A stretch of 51,855 nucleotides of DNA from Burkholderiaceae bacterium (GCA_016790515.1 JAEUOY010000011.1:1-51855); one strand, 5' to 3'. Counted from the stretch's first letter, positions 16,505-25,710 are shown. The notes: generated by a model from the sequence alone, not told the origin. A program made the numbers and translations.

Positions 16505-19029
16505 GTGCCGCGCCAGCGCGCCGGGCCGGCCAGCGCCTGGGGCGCTTTCGCCTGCTGGGCGAACTGGGCCGGGGCGCGCAGGCCACGGTCTGGCGCGCGC
16601 ACGACGAGCGGCTCGACCGCGAAGTGGCGCTGAAGCTGCTGGTCGGCGAAGGCGCCAGCCAGCCGGTGAGCCAGTGGCTGCACGAGGCGCGCGCGGTCAG
16701 CCGGCTGGTCCATCCGCACCTGGTGCCGGTGTTCGAGGCCGACGAGATCGACGGCCAGCCGATGCTGGTGTTCGAGCTGGTCGGCGGCCGCACCCTGGCC
16801 GAGGCGCTGCGGCGCGATGGCGCGATGCCCGCGCGCGAGGCGGTGGAACTGATGCTGGGGGTGGTCGACGCGCTGCGTGCCGCGCACGCGATGGGCATCG
16901 TGCACCGCGACCTGAAGCCATCGAACATCCTGGTCGATGCCGAAGGCCGCGCCAAGGTGATGGACTTCGGCATCGCGGCGCGCCTGGCGCCGGCCGGCGG
17001 CGACCGCAGGCCGGTCGAGGGCTTCGAGGGCTTCGAGGGCTGCATCGTCGGCACCCCCGGCTACCTGTCGCCCGAGGCGGCGGCCGGCTGCGCGCCATCG
17101 CCGCAGATGGACGTGTTTGCCGCCGGCCTGGTGCTCGGCGAGCTGCTGTCGGGCAGGCCGCTGCTGGCCGAACGCGACGCCCGCGCCGCGCTGCGCCGGG
17201 TCCAGCAGGAGGACCTGCTGCTGGGCCCCGCGGCGGCGGCCGACGACCGCTTGCGGGCGATCGTGCAGCGCGCCATTGCCCGCGATCCGCAGCAGCGCTA
17301 TGACTCGGCCGCCAGCCTGCGCGATGCCCTGATGCAGTGGCTGGCGCCGGTCGACGAGGGCCTGCCCGAGGCCGGCAGCGGCCACGGCACGCTGGACTTC
17401 CTGCTGCGCCGCATGCGCCACAAGAGCGACTTTCCGGCGCTCACCGAGCATGTGCTGCGCATCCAGCGCATGGCCACGTCGGAAGTCGAGACCCTCAGCA
17501 ACCTGGCCGATGCGATCCTGAAGGACGTGGCGCTGACGCAGAAGCTGCTGCGCCTGGTCAACACCGCGCACTTCCGCCGCAGCGGCCATGGCGTCAGCAC
17601 CGTCACCCGCGCGGTGGCGCTGGTCGGCCTGGCCGGCATCCGCAACCTGGCGCTGTCGCTGGTGCTGGTCGAGCACATGAAGGACAAGGCCCAGGCCCAG
17701 CGCATGAAGGAGGAGTTCCTGCGTTCGCTGCTGGCCGGCCAGCTGGCGCGTGCACTGGGACCCACGGCGCGCGACGCCGAGGAGGCCTCGCTCGGCGCGA
17801 TGTTCTACAACCTGGGCAAGCTGCTGACCGAGTACTACTTCCCCGACGAGGCCGAGGCCATCCGCGCGCAGCTGCGACTCGCCGCCGCGGCCGAGCCGCG
17901 AGCGCATCCGGACGTGGTCGCCGACCGCGCCGCCGGCATGGTGCTCGGGCTGGGCTTCGAGGCCCTGGGCGTCGGGGTGGCGCGGCACTGGGGCCTGCCC
18001 GAGACGCTGCAGCGCTGCATGCGCCGGCCGGTCACCCCGTCGCCGCCGCTGCCGATGGCCCATGGACCCGAGCGCATGCGCTGGCTCGCGGTGGCCGCCA
18101 ACGAACTGGCGGACGCGGTCTGGCATGGCGACGAGGCGACGCTGCCGGCGCGGCTGGAGGCGGTCGCCCAGCGCCATGGCCGGGCGCTGGGGCTGAGCCT
18201 GACCGAGCTCGGCCGGGCGGTCGCCGAGGCGAGGCAGACGCTGGCCCAGATGGCGCCGGCGATGGGCCTGTCGCTGCCCGAGGGCAGCCGCGGCCAGCAG
18301 CTGCTCGACCAGGGTGCCGGGCCGGACATGACCGATTCGCTGCTGCCCCACCAGCTGGCGGCCACGCTGCCGCTGGCAATGGCCCGCCCCGGTCTGCCGG
18401 CACCGCCGGCGAGCGTGCGCGCCGCCGGCGCGGGGCGGGCCCAGGATGCGACCGTGGCGCTGGCCGCGCCGGTGGCCGGCGCGGTCCCGGCGGCGACCAC
18501 CGACATGCTGGCCGCCGGGGTCCAGGACATCACCGAGACCCTCGCCGGCGACAGCTTCCGCCTCAACGAGGTGTTGCGCATGGTGCTCGAGACGATGTTC
18601 CGGGCGCTGGCCTTCCAGCGCATCGTGTTCTGCCTGCGCGATGCCTCGGCCGGCCGGCTCAGCGGCCGCTTCGGCCTCGGCGACCGGGTGGCGGCGCTGA
18701 GCCCGCTGTTCGAGGTGCCGCTGCGCTGGCCGGTCGGCCAGCCGCCCGACCTGTTCGGCGCGGTCTGCCTGAAGGGCAGCGACACGCTGATCGACGACAG
18801 CCGCCAGCCGGGGATCGAGAAGCGCCTGCCCGATTGGTACCGGCGCCAGGTCAATGCGCCGTCGTTCGTGCTGCTGCCGCTGATGATGAAGGGTGCACCG
18901 TTCGCGCTGATCTACGCCGACCAGTCGCGTCCCGGTGCACTGCGGGTCGGCGAGCGCGAGCTGGCGCTGCTGCGCACGCTGCGCAACCAGGTGGTGATGG
19001 CCTTCCGCCAGGTCAGCCAGACGGGCTGA
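16501..19029 (+). CDS. Ser/Thr protein kinase fused to HDOD and GAF domains
   Basis: An 842-residue signalling protein. The kinase domain (about residues 15-280) is intact: glycine loop LGRGAQATV, Lys45 in VALKLL, catalytic loop HRDLKPSN (135-142), DFG at 155-157 and the activation segment GTPGYLSPE. An HDOD domain follows (about 295-520) with LTEHVLRIQRMATSEVETL, AILKDVALTQKLLRLVNTA and MFYNLGKLLTEYYFPDEAE. A linker leads to a C-terminal GAF-like domain (about 675-840) with LNEVLRMVLETMFRALAF and a closing LLRTLRNQVVMAFRQ helix. It starts with GTG directly behind the third 62-bp repeat, which provides its ribosome site. It is a paralogue of the upstream pseudokinase-HDOD protein; the pair probably acts together. 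The substrate and the GAF ligand are unknown. Confidence 0.9.
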   Translation: MSAAPARRAGQRLGRFRLLGELGRGAQATVWRAHDERLDREVALKLLVGEGASQPVSQWLHEARAVSRLVHPHLVPVFEADEIDGQPMLVFELVGGRTLAEALRRDGAMPAREAVELMLGVVDALRAAHAMGIVHRDLKPSNILVDAEGRAKVMDFGIAARLAPAGGDRRPVEGFEGFEGCIVGTPGYLSPEAAAGCAPSPQMDVFAAGLVLGELLSGRPLLAERDARAALRRVQQEDLLLGPAAAADDRLRAIVQRAIARDPQQRYDSAASLRDALMQWLAPVDEGLPEAGSGHGTLDFLLRRMRHKSDFPALTEHVLRIQRMATSEVETLSNLADAILKDVALTQKLLRLVNTAHFRRSGHGVSTVTRAVALVGLAGIRNLALSLVLVEHMKDKAQAQRMKEEFLRSLLAGQLARALGPTARDAEEASLGAMFYNLGKLLTEYYFPDEAEAIRAQLRLAAAAEPRAHPDVVADRAAGMVLGLGFEALGVGVARHWGLPETLQRCMRRPVTPSPPLPMAHGPERMRWLAVAANELADAVWHGDEATLPARLEAVAQRHGRALGLSLTELGRAVAEARQTLAQMAPAMGLSLPEGSRGQQLLDQGAGPDMTDSLLPHQLAATLPLAMARPGLPAPPASVRAAGAGRAQDATVALAAPVAGAVPAATTDMLAAGVQDITETLAGDSFRLNEVLRMVLETMFRALAFQRIVFCLRDASAGRLSGRFGLGDRVAALSPLFEVPLRWPVGQPPDLFGAVCLKGSDTLIDDSRQPGIEKRLPDWYRRQVNAPSFVLLPLMMKGAPFALIYADQSRPGALRVGERELALLRTLRNQVVMAFRQVSQTG

Positions 19030-19052
19030 GGACGGCGCGGGTGCGGCAGCGG

Positions 19053-19149
19053 GGGGGTGACGAGCCTGACCCCGGCACTGGTTGCAACGGTTGGGGCTGC
19101 TTCGTTCCCGACCTGACCCGGTTGGCCGCGCTTCCATGCGAGGAGGCCC
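19053..19149 (-). ncRNA. ffs: signal recognition particle 4.5S RNA
   Basis: The minus strand contains GGTCAGGTCGGGAACGAAGC followed by AGCC, the Ffh-binding domain IV of bacterial SRP RNA (E. coli: GGTCAGGTCCGGAAGGAAGC plus AGCC). The GGAA tetraloop and the flanking A/C symmetric loop are conserved, and the loop-closing pair is swapped from C-G to G-C, a compensatory change. The 5' GGGCCTCC and the 3' AGGCTC arms can pair to close the rod. Ends are estimated to within a few bases from the usual length of about 95-100. It lies between the kinase gene and the PurM-like gene. Confidence 0.88.
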
Positions 19150-19205
19150 GTCGGGCCCGATTGTAGGCGATGGCCCCCGTGGCCCCGCCGAGCGGATCGC
19201 CGCGG

Positions 19206-20333
19206 TCAGCGCAGCTGCAGGTCGTCGTCGCCGAAACGGATGCCCAGCGGCTCGATCAGCAGCTGCTTCGGCCCGGCCTCGACCACGCCGGCGACACGGG
19301 CGCCCAGGCCCAGGCCCTGGGCGATCGCGACCACCCGCGCGGCCTCGCCGGCGGCGACGAAGATCGCGAAGCCGGCGCCCATGTTCAGCGTGCTGTAGGC
19401 CTCGCGGTCGTCCTGCTGCGCATGCCGCTGGATGAAGCCCAGCACCGGCGGCACCGGCGGCAGCGTGTCGATGCGGTAGGTGAACGCGCCGGGGTGGCGC
19501 AGCAGCTTGCGCCAGCCGTGGCCGGTGATGTTGGCGCAGTAGTGCGGCACGATGCCGGCCGCCCACAGCGCCTCGGTCAGCGGCGAGTACAGCAGCGTCG
19601 GCGCGAGCAGCGCCTCGCCGTAGCCCAGCCCGGGCGCCACTTCGGTCAGCCAGCCCTGCGGCAAGCGCGGCAGCAGCTTGCGCGCCAGGCTCAGCCCGTT
19701 GGCATGGATGCCGCTCGAGTCGAGCAGCACGATCGCATCGCCGGCGGCCAGCCGGTCGCCGACGCTCAGCCGCTGTTTCGGGTTGATCAGCCCGGTGCAC
19801 GACGCGGCCAGGTCGATGCGGCCGGCCTCGACGATGCCGGCCAGCGCCGGTGTCTCGCCGCCGCCCCAGGCGACGCCGCAGCGCTCGCAGGCGGCCTTCC
19901 AGCCGGCCACCAGGGCCCGGGCGCGCGCCGCGTCGCCGAACCAGTCGGAGCCGCCGGCGGCCCAGTAGGCCTGCACCACCAGCGGCGTGGCGCCGACGGT
20001 GATCAGGTCGTTGACCGCCATCGCGATGGTGTCCTGCGCGATGCCCTCGTACCAGGAACGGCCGGTCAGCGAGGCCATCTCGTCGGCGACCAGGGCCTTG
20101 GAACCCAGGCATTCGACGATCGAGGCGATGTAGAACGGCCCGACGTCGACCACGTAGGCCGATTCGCCCCGCGAGGCCTGCACCTCGGCAAACCCGTGCC
20201 GCGCCAGGTGGCCGGCGGTGGCCGCCGCGGCACGCTGGGCGCTGACCTTCAGCGGGTCGATCAGGTCGTAGTCGACGCCGGCCTGTTCGTAGCTGAGGGT
20301 GCCCGGGCGCGAGGGTTGGCAATCGGAACTCAT
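19206..20333 (-). CDS. divergent PurM-like protein (AIR synthase family)
   Basis: A 375-residue member of the PurM/PurL/SelD/HypE ATP-binding superfamily. It resembles phosphoribosylaminoimidazole synthetase: LSYEQAGVDYD near the start, AVNDLITVGATPLVVQAYWA (Asn108-Asp109), GGGETPALAGIV, SSGIHANGLSLARKL, LLAPTLLYS and NITGHGWRKLL. However, the hallmark GTDGVGTK loop of PurM is replaced by SIVECLGSK (residues 71-79), losing the conserved Asp. It may therefore be a paralogue with altered substrate rather than the housekeeping PurM. It is divergent from dnaX with an 86-base gap. A minus-strand GATAAT lies 8-13 bases before its ATG. Many databases would label it phosphoribosylformylglycinamidine cyclo-ligase. 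Confidence 0.75.
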   Translation of the reverse strand: MSSDCQPSRPGTLSYEQAGVDYDLIDPLKVSAQRAAAATAGHLARHGFAEVQASRGESAYVVDVGPFYIASIVECLGSKALVADEMASLTGRSWYEGIAQDTIAMAVNDLITVGATPLVVQAYWAAGGSDWFGDAARARALVAGWKAACERCGVAWGGGETPALAGIVEAGRIDLAASCTGLINPKQRLSVGDRLAAGDAIVLLDSSGIHANGLSLARKLLPRLPQGWLTEVAPGLGYGEALLAPTLLYSPLTEALWAAGIVPHYCANITGHGWRKLLRHPGAFTYRIDTLPPVPPVLGFIQRHAQQDDREAYSTLNMGAGFAIFVAAGEAARVVAIAQGLGLGARVAGVVEAGPKQLLIEPLGIRFGDDDLQLR

Positions 20334-20419
20334 GGCCTCGATTATCGGCGACGCTGCGGCCCGCCCGGCGCCGTGCCAGGCCCGGTCCCGCCAGAGGGGC
20401 GGCCCGTAGAATGACCTCT

Positions 20420-22324
20420 ATGAGTCATGTCGTCCTGGCACGCAAGTACCGGCCCCGCAGCTTCGAGCAGATGGTGGGCCAGGCGCATGTGGTGCAGGCG
20501 CTGACCAATGCGCTGAGCAGCGGCCGGCTGCACCATGCCTACCTGTTCACCGGCACGCGCGGCATCGGCAAGACCACCGTCAGCCGGATCCTGGCCAAGA
20601 GCCTGAACTGCACCGGCGCCGACGGCGCCGGCGGCGTCACCGCCCACCCCTGCGGCGTCTGCCAGGCCTGCACCGAGATCGACGCCGACCGCTTCATCGA
20701 CTACATCGAGCTCGACGCCGCCAGCAACCGCAGCATCGACGAGATCCGCGAGCTGATCGAGCGCGCCGCCTACAAGCCCAGCGTCGGCCGCTACAAGGTG
20801 TTCATGATCGACGAGGCGCACCAGCTGACCAAGGACGCCTTCAACGCGCTGCTGAAGACGCTGGAGGAGCCGCCCGACTACCTGAAGTTCGTGCTGGCCA
20901 CCACCGACCCTGAGAAGATGCTGCCGACGGTGCTCAGCCGCTGCCTGCAGTTCAACCTGCGGCCGATGGCGCCCGAGGTCGTTCACGAGCACCTGGCCCA
21001 GGTGCTGGCGACCGAGGGCGTCGCCGCCGAGGCCGGTGCGCTGCGCTTGCTGGCGCGCGCCGCAAGGGGCTCGATGCGCGACGCGCTGTCGCTGACCGAC
21101 CAGGCCATCGCCTACGGCGCCGGCACGCTGCGCGAAGACGGCGTGCGCGCGATGCTGGGCACGGTGGACCGATCGCATGCCGCGTCGCTGGTCCAGGCGC
21201 TGGCCGGGCACGACGGTGCGGGCGTGCTCGCCACCGTGGCTGCGCTGCGCCAGCTGGGCCTGTCGGGCGCCGGCACGCTGGAGGAAATGGCGGCGCTGCT
21301 GCAGCAGATGGCGATCGAGCAGGCGGTGCCCGGCGCGCTGGACGACACCGACCCCGACACCGCCGGTGCCCGTGCGCTGGCCGCCGCACTCGCGCCCGAC
21401 GAGACGCAGCTGCTCTATGGCATCGTCGTGCACGGCCGTGCCGAGCTGAGCCTGCTGTCGGACGAATACGCGGCGCTGACGATGGTGCTGCTGCGCTTGC
21501 TGGCGTTTCCGCCGGCGGGCGCCGCGCCGTTGGCCGCCGTCGCGCCGCGTGCGGCGCCGCTGGTGGCCGCACCGCGCGAGGCACGCAGCACCGCGCCGGC
21601 GCGGCCGCCTGTGCCGCTGCGGCCGTCTGCCGGGCCCGCGACGGCGGCAGCGCCTGCAGCGCCGGTGCGCAGCGCCGCACCGGCCGCTGTGCCGATGGCC
21701 GCGCTTGCGGCGGGCGTCCCGACGGCTCAGGAGCCGCCCCCCTGGCTGGACGAGGAGTTGCCCGCCGAGGACAGCCCGGCCGACAGCGGTCGCAGCGCGT
21801 CGCCCGACGATGCCCGGACCGACGGCGAGCCGCCCGCGCGGCGGACGGTGCCGGTCACGCCGCCCGTGCCGGCGCTGCAGGCCACGGCGCTGGGTGACCA
21901 GTGGGCGGCCACGGTGCGCCCGCTGCTGGCGGCCGGCAGCGTCACCGCGCTGGTGCGCGAGCTGGCGCTGCAGGCCGAACTGCTGGCCGTCGCGCCGCGG
22001 GCCGAAGGTGGCCGGCGCTGGCGGCTGCGGGTCGAGCGCGAAACCCTGCGCAACCCGGCGCTGGCCGCCAAGCTGGGCGTGGCGCTTCAGGACGCGCTGG
22101 GCGAAGCGACCGAGGTCGACGTCGAGGCCGGCGTGGCGCTCGACTCGATCGCCCGCCGCGACGGGGCCGCGCGCGAGGCCGCCCAGCAGCAGGCCGAACA
22201 GCTGATCCGCAGCGATCCCGTCGTGCTGGCGCTGATGGCACAGTTCGACACTGCCCGCATCGTGCCGGGCTCGATCAAACCCCTGGCCGCCACGAGCGGC
22301 GATACGAAGGCACCCCCACCATGA
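20420..22324 (+). CDS. dnaX: DNA polymerase III subunit tau (DnaX)
   Basis: Clamp-loader ATPase and organiser of the replicative holoenzyme. The 634-residue protein starts [20 protein letters not shown]; an ATG at 20411 would add three residues. Visible are Walker [10 protein letters not shown], the zinc-binding cysteines (CGVCQAC plus one upstream), Walker [10 protein letters not shown], sensor 1 [16 protein letters not shown], and domain III. An Ala/Pro-rich linker (about residues 375-480) precedes a C-terminal tau domain (about 490-620). I see no A-rich slippery site like that of E. coli, so a short gamma form by frameshifting is not supported. The stop overlaps the ybaB start (ATGA). dnaX-ybaB-recR is a conserved operon. 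Confidence 0.96.
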   Translation: MSHVVLARKYRPRSFEQMVGQAHVVQALTNALSSGRLHHAYLFTGTRGIGKTTVSRILAKSLNCTGADGAGGVTAHPCGVCQACTEIDADRFIDYIELDAASNRSIDEIRELIERAAYKPSVGRYKVFMIDEAHQLTKDAFNALLKTLEEPPDYLKFVLATTDPEKMLPTVLSRCLQFNLRPMAPEVVHEHLAQVLATEGVAAEAGALRLLARAARGSMRDALSLTDQAIAYGAGTLREDGVRAMLGTVDRSHAASLVQALAGHDGAGVLATVAALRQLGLSGAGTLEEMAALLQQMAIEQAVPGALDDTDPDTAGARALAAALAPDETQLLYGIVVHGRAELSLLSDEYAALTMVLLRLLAFPPAGAAPLAAVAPRAAPLVAAPREARSTAPARPPVPLRPSAGPATAAAPAAPVRSAAPAAVPMAALAAGVPTAQEPPPWLDEELPAEDSPADSGRSASPDDARTDGEPPARRTVPVTPPVPALQATALGDQWAATVRPLLAAGSVTALVRELALQAELLAVAPRAEGGRRWRLRVERETLRNPALAAKLGVALQDALGEATEVDVEAGVALDSIARRDGAAREAAQQQAEQLIRSDPVVLALMAQFDTARIVPGSIKPLAATSGDTKAPPP

Positions 22325-22647
22325 TGAAGAACCAACTGGCCGGCCTGATGAAACAGGCCCAGGCGATGCAGGACAACCTGAAGAAGGCGCAGGACGAGCT
22401 GGCGCTGATGGAGGTGACCGGCGAGTCGGGTGCCGGCCTGGTCAAGGTGCAGATGACCTGCAAGCACGACGTCAAGCGCGTCACCATCGATCCCAGCCTG
22501 CTCGCCGACGACAAGGACATGCTCGAGGACCTGGTGGCCGCGGCGATCAACGACGCGGTGCGCCGGGTCGAGGCCACGACGCAGGAAAAGATGGGCAAGC
22601 TGACCGCCGGGATGCCGCAGATCCCGGGCATGAAGTTCCCGTTCTGA
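22321..22647 (+). CDS. ybaB: nucleoid-associated protein YbaB/EbfC
   Basis: Small dimeric DNA-binding protein that coats the nucleoid, usually encoded between dnaX and recR. The 108-residue product begins [19 protein letters not shown] and has the family's N-terminal helix, central sheet ([20 protein letters not shown]) and C-terminal helix. It ends [12 protein letters not shown], a near-universal beta-proteobacterial tail. The start is fixed by the ATGA overlap with dnaX; the much longer open frame reading back into dnaX is spurious. Confidence 0.96.
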   Translation: MMKNQLAGLMKQAQAMQDNLKKAQDELALMEVTGESGAGLVKVQMTCKHDVKRVTIDPSLLADDKDMLEDLVAAAINDAVRRVEATTQEKMGKLTAGMPQIPGMKFPF

Positions 22648-22663
22648 TGCCCGGCCGCTTGCG

Positions 22664-23260
22664 GTGGCCGAGCGCAGCCTCGAGGGCCTGATCGACGCGC
22701 TGCGCCGGCTGCCCGGCGTCGGCCTGAAGTCGGCGCAGCGCATGGCCTATCACCTGTTGCAGCACGACCGCGAGGGCGCGCAGCGGCTGTCGCAGGCACT
22801 GGCCACCGCCGCGGTGGCGGTGCAGCACTGCGAGCGCTGCCACACGTTCACCGAATCGCGGATCTGCGCCACCTGCAGCGACCCGGCGCGCGATGCGCGG
22901 CAGCTGCTGGTGGTCGAGACGCCGGCCGACCAGGCGGCGATGGAGCGCAGCGGCAGCTACCGCGGGCTGTACTTCGTGCTGATGGGCCGGCTCAGTCCGC
23001 TCGACGGCATCGGCGTGGACGACATCGGCGTCCATCCGCTGCTGGCCCGTGCCGACGACGGCGTGGTCAGCGAGGTGATCCTGGCCACCGGCTTCTCGGC
23101 CGAGGGCGAGGCCACCGCGCATGTGCTGGCGCAGGCGCTGCGGGCGCAGGGCGGCGCCGCGCTGACGGTGACCCGGCTGGCCCGCGGCGTTCCGGTGGGC
23201 AGCGAACTGGAGTATGTCGACCTGTCGACGCTGGCCCATGCGCTGAGCGACCGGCGCTAG
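22664..23260 (+). CDS. recR: recombination mediator protein RecR
   Basis: Works with RecF and RecO to load RecA on gapped DNA. The 198-residue protein has the helix-hairpin-helix [17 protein letters not shown], the four-cysteine zinc finger [16 protein letters not shown], the TOPRIM domain ([20 protein letters not shown], then [14 protein letters not shown]) and the C-terminal Walker-B-like segment [15 protein letters not shown]. It starts with GTG 16 bases after ybaB and has a weak ribosome site, so translation is probably coupled to ybaB. A hairpin follows its stop. Confidence 0.96.
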   Translation: MAERSLEGLIDALRRLPGVGLKSAQRMAYHLLQHDREGAQRLSQALATAAVAVQHCERCHTFTESRICATCSDPARDARQLLVVETPADQAAMERSGSYRGLYFVLMGRLSPLDGIGVDDIGVHPLLARADDGVVSEVILATGFSAEGEATAHVLAQALRAQGGAALTVTRLARGVPVGSELEYVDLSTLAHALSDRR

Positions 23261-23266
23261 CAGCGT

Positions 23267-23286
23267 CCACGCGCCCAGGCGCGTGG
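23267..23286. terminator. hairpin between convergent recR and mltD
   Basis: A perfect 9-bp inverted repeat, CCACGCGCC (23267-23275) and GGCGCGTGG (23278-23286), with a 2-base centre, lies six bases after the recR stop and before the end of mltD. There is no T-run on either side. Its position between converging genes suggests a bidirectional transcription block. Confidence 0.5.
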
Positions 23287-23320
23287 CCGTTGCGGCGCGC
23301 CGCGATGCGCCTGGCCTGCT

Positions 23321-24949
23321 TCAGCGCGTCGCGATGCGCGCGGTGGGCGCCGGCTTCGTCAGCTTCTTCGCGCTGCCGCCGCGCGCGGCGACCTTGACGC
23401 CGTCCTTGGCGGCCACCTGGTTCGACGGCCTCGCGGCCGCTGGCTTGTTCGGCACCATCACCACCACCGCCTGGCCCGGCTTGAAGCGGTCGGCCACCGC
23501 GACGTCGTTCCACTGCGCGACCATCACCGGGTTGACGCCGTAGCGCTGGGCGACCGCCCGGACGCTGTCGCCCTTGCGCCCGGCCTTGAAGCTCACCCGC
23601 CTGAGCGGCGGCAGGTCGGGCGCCAGCGTCAGCACCGCGTTGTCGGCGATGTGCTCGGCGACGTCGTCGGCGCGGTGCGCGGCGCGCGGCACCAGCAGCG
23701 TCGAGCCCTGCTTGACGAGCATGCCCTTGGGGATGTCGTTGACGGCGCGCAACTGGGCCTCGTCCATGCCGGCCAGGCGTGCGGCCTCGGCCGGTTTCAA
23801 GGTGCGCGGGACCAGCCATGCGGTCCAGCTGGCCATCGTGCCGCGGTGCTGGCCGAGCGCGCGCACGAACCGGTTGGCGGCATCGTAGGGCAGCAGCACC
23901 TGCGGCGTTCCGGCGGCCAGGATCACCGGCTTGTTCATCTGCGGGTTGAGCTGCTTGAACTCGTCCAGCGGCAATCCGGCCAGCCTGGCGGCGAGGTCGA
24001 TGTCGATGTCGCGCTCGAGCCCGACCGAGACGAAATAGGGGTGGTTCTTCAGCGCCGGCAGCGTCAGCCCGTAGGCATCGGGCCGCATCACGATGTTCTT
24101 CACCGCCTGCAGCTTGGGCAGGTAGTTGCGGGTCTCGTCGGGCATGCGCAGGCTGTCGTAGTCGGTGCTCAGCCCGGCCTTCTGGTTGCGCGCGATCGCC
24201 CGCTGGACGTTGCCCTGGCCCCAGTTGTAGGCCGCCAGCGCGAGCTGCCAGTCGCCGAACATGCCGTGCAGCGTCTGCAGGTAGTCGAGCGCGGCGCGGG
24301 TGGACGCCAGCACGTCGCGCCGGTCGTCGCGGAACAGGTTCTGCGTCAACGCGAAGTCGCGCCCGGTGGCCGGCACGAACTGCCACATGCCCGAGGCCTT
24401 GGCAGTGCTCATCGCCTGCGGGTTGTAGGCACTCTCGATGAAGGGCAGCAGCGCCAGCTCGGTGGGCAGCCCGCGCCGGCTGACTTCCTCGACGGTGTTG
24501 AACAGGTAGCGGCTGCCGCGCTCGGTCATGCGCTGGACATAGTCGGGGCGGCTGGCGTACCACTGCTCCCACTTGCGGACCAGATCGTTGTCGAGGTCGG
24601 GCAGCGCGGTGCCCTGGCGCAAGCGGATCCACAGGTCGGTCTGTGCGCTGGGGGCGTCGAGGTCGAGCCGCTCGGTGGGCTGCAGCGGGTCGATGGCGAT
24701 GAGCCCGGACCGCGCGGCGGCCGGCCGGTGGCCGGCGGCCGTTGCCGGCGCGGCAGCCACGGGGGCGACCGCGGCGACCGGCGGCGCCTCGCCCGGCAGG
24801 ACCGGGGCCTCGGTGGGCTGCGGGACCGGTGCGGTGGCGCAGGCGGTGATCAGCAGCGCCGTGAGCAGCAGCGCCACGCGCTGCAGCACCGCCGTGGCGG
24901 CGAACGGGCGGGGAGCGTGCGGCGGCGTCGTCAAAACTGGTTCTTCCAT
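23321..24949 (-). CDS. mltD: membrane-bound lytic murein transglycosylase D (lipoprotein)
   Basis: Cleaves the MurNAc-GlcNAc bond of peptidoglycan to 1,6-anhydro products at the outer membrane. The 542-residue precursor has a lipoprotein signal with lipobox ITAC (Cys37). The family 1 SLT domain has the catalytic glutamate in IESAYNPQA (Glu172), then GMWQFVPATGR and AYNWGQGNV. The C-terminal half has an MltD-type region and a LysM-like segment (RKGDSVRAVAQRYGVNPVM), ending in a basic Lys/Ala-rich tail. The ATG at 24949 lies inside the 3' end of gloB (19-base overlap). An alternative TTG at 24934 overlaps the gloB stop as TTGA and has GGAAGA just upstream. Confidence 0.93.
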   Translation of the reverse strand: MEEPVLTTPPHAPRPFAATAVLQRVALLLTALLITACATAPVPQPTEAPVLPGEAPPVAAVAPVAAAPATAAGHRPAAARSGLIAIDPLQPTERLDLDAPSAQTDLWIRLRQGTALPDLDNDLVRKWEQWYASRPDYVQRMTERGSRYLFNTVEEVSRRGLPTELALLPFIESAYNPQAMSTAKASGMWQFVPATGRDFALTQNLFRDDRRDVLASTRAALDYLQTLHGMFGDWQLALAAYNWGQGNVQRAIARNQKAGLSTDYDSLRMPDETRNYLPKLQAVKNIVMRPDAYGLTLPALKNHPYFVSVGLERDIDIDLAARLAGLPLDEFKQLNPQMNKPVILAAGTPQVLLPYDAANRFVRALGQHRGTMASWTAWLVPRTLKPAEAARLAGMDEAQLRAVNDIPKGMLVKQGSTLLVPRAAHRADDVAEHIADNAVLTLAPDLPPLRRVSFKAGRKGDSVRAVAQRYGVNPVMVAQWNDVAVADRFKPGQAVVVMVPNKPAAARPSNQVAAKDGVKVAARGGSAKKLTKPAPTARIATR

Positions 24950-25710
24950 TCGCGCAGCGCGCCCAGCACCGCGGCGCCGCTCGGGTCGGTGACCCCGCGA
25001 CCGCGGGCGGCGGCGATCACGGCCGGCGCATCGCAGCGCATGAACGGGTTGATCGCGCGCTCCTGCGCGATGGTCGACGGCAGCGTCGGCCGGCCGGCGG
25101 CACGCAGCGCACGGCAACTGGCGGTGTAGGCCGCCAGGTCGGCGCTGGCGGGTTCGACGGCGGCGGCGAAGCGCAGGTTGGATTCGGTGTACTCATGGGC
25201 GCAGCACACCCGCGTGTCACCCGGCAGCGCGGCCAGGCGGCCCAGCGACCGGTGCATCTGCGCCGGCGTGCCCTCGAACAGGCGGCCGCAGCCGCCCGAG
25301 AACAGCGTGTCGCCGCAGAACAGGACCGGCGAGCCGGCAGCGCCGGCCGGCAGGAAATAGGCGATGTGGCCGGCGGTGTGGCCGGGCACCTCGATGACCT
25401 GGAACTCCAGGCCGATCACCGCGACCCTATCGCCATCGGTCAGCGGCATGAACGGTGCGGGAATCTTCTCGCGCGCCGGGCCCCAGACCCGCGTCCCGTC
25501 ACCCTGCAGGCGCGGCCGCAGCGCGGCCAGGCCGCCGACGTGGTCGGGGTGGTGGTGCGTCACTAGAATGCCGGCCAGCGCGAGCCCCCGGGCATCGAGC
25601 GCGTCCGCCACGGGCGCGGCGTCACCTGGATCGACGACGATCGCCTGCCGGCCATCGTGGAGCATCCAGATGTAGTTGTCGGAGAAGGCGGGCAGGGCAA
25701 CGAGGTTCAT
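24931..25710 (-). CDS. gloB: hydroxyacylglutathione hydrolase (glyoxalase II)
   Basis: Hydrolyses S-D-lactoylglutathione to D-lactate and glutathione, completing methylglyoxal detoxification. The 259-residue metallo-beta-lactamase-fold protein begins [15 protein letters not shown], the usual GloB N-terminus; an in-frame TTG at 25719 is rejected. The metal-binding motif THHHPDHVGG, the second-shell PGHTAGHI, FCGDTLFSGGCGRLFEG and CCAHEYTESNLRF are all present. Its ATG overlaps the start codon of the divergent methyltransferase gene (shared CATG at 25708-25711). A perfect minus-strand TATAAT is at 25727-25732, inside the methyltransferase gene. mltD starts within its 3' end. Confidence 0.96.
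   Translation of the reverse strand: MNLVALPAFSDNYIWMLHDGRQAIVVDPGDAAPVADALDARGLALAGILVTHHHPDHVGGLAALRPRLQGDGTRVWGPAREKIPAPFMPLTDGDRVAVIGLEFQVIEVPGHTAGHIAYFLPAGAAGSPVLFCGDTLFSGGCGRLFEGTPAQMHRSLGRLAALPGDTRVCCAHEYTESNLRFAAAVEPASADLAAYTASCRALRAAGRPTLPSTIAQERAINPFMRCDAPAVIAAARGRGVTDPSGAAVLGALREWKNQF

Noticed and set aside
15666-20322. Very long minus-strand open frames across the HDOD genes (for example 16435-20322, over 1200 codons)
   Set aside because: They run antisense to well-supported genes, have Arg/Gly/His-rich composition without motifs, cross the ffs and purM-like loci, and are typical shadows of high-GC coding DNA.
20420-22324. Programmed frameshift in dnaX to make a gamma subunit
   Set aside because: I see no A-rich slippery heptamer in the expected region; long tau-only DnaX is common in high-GC bacteria.
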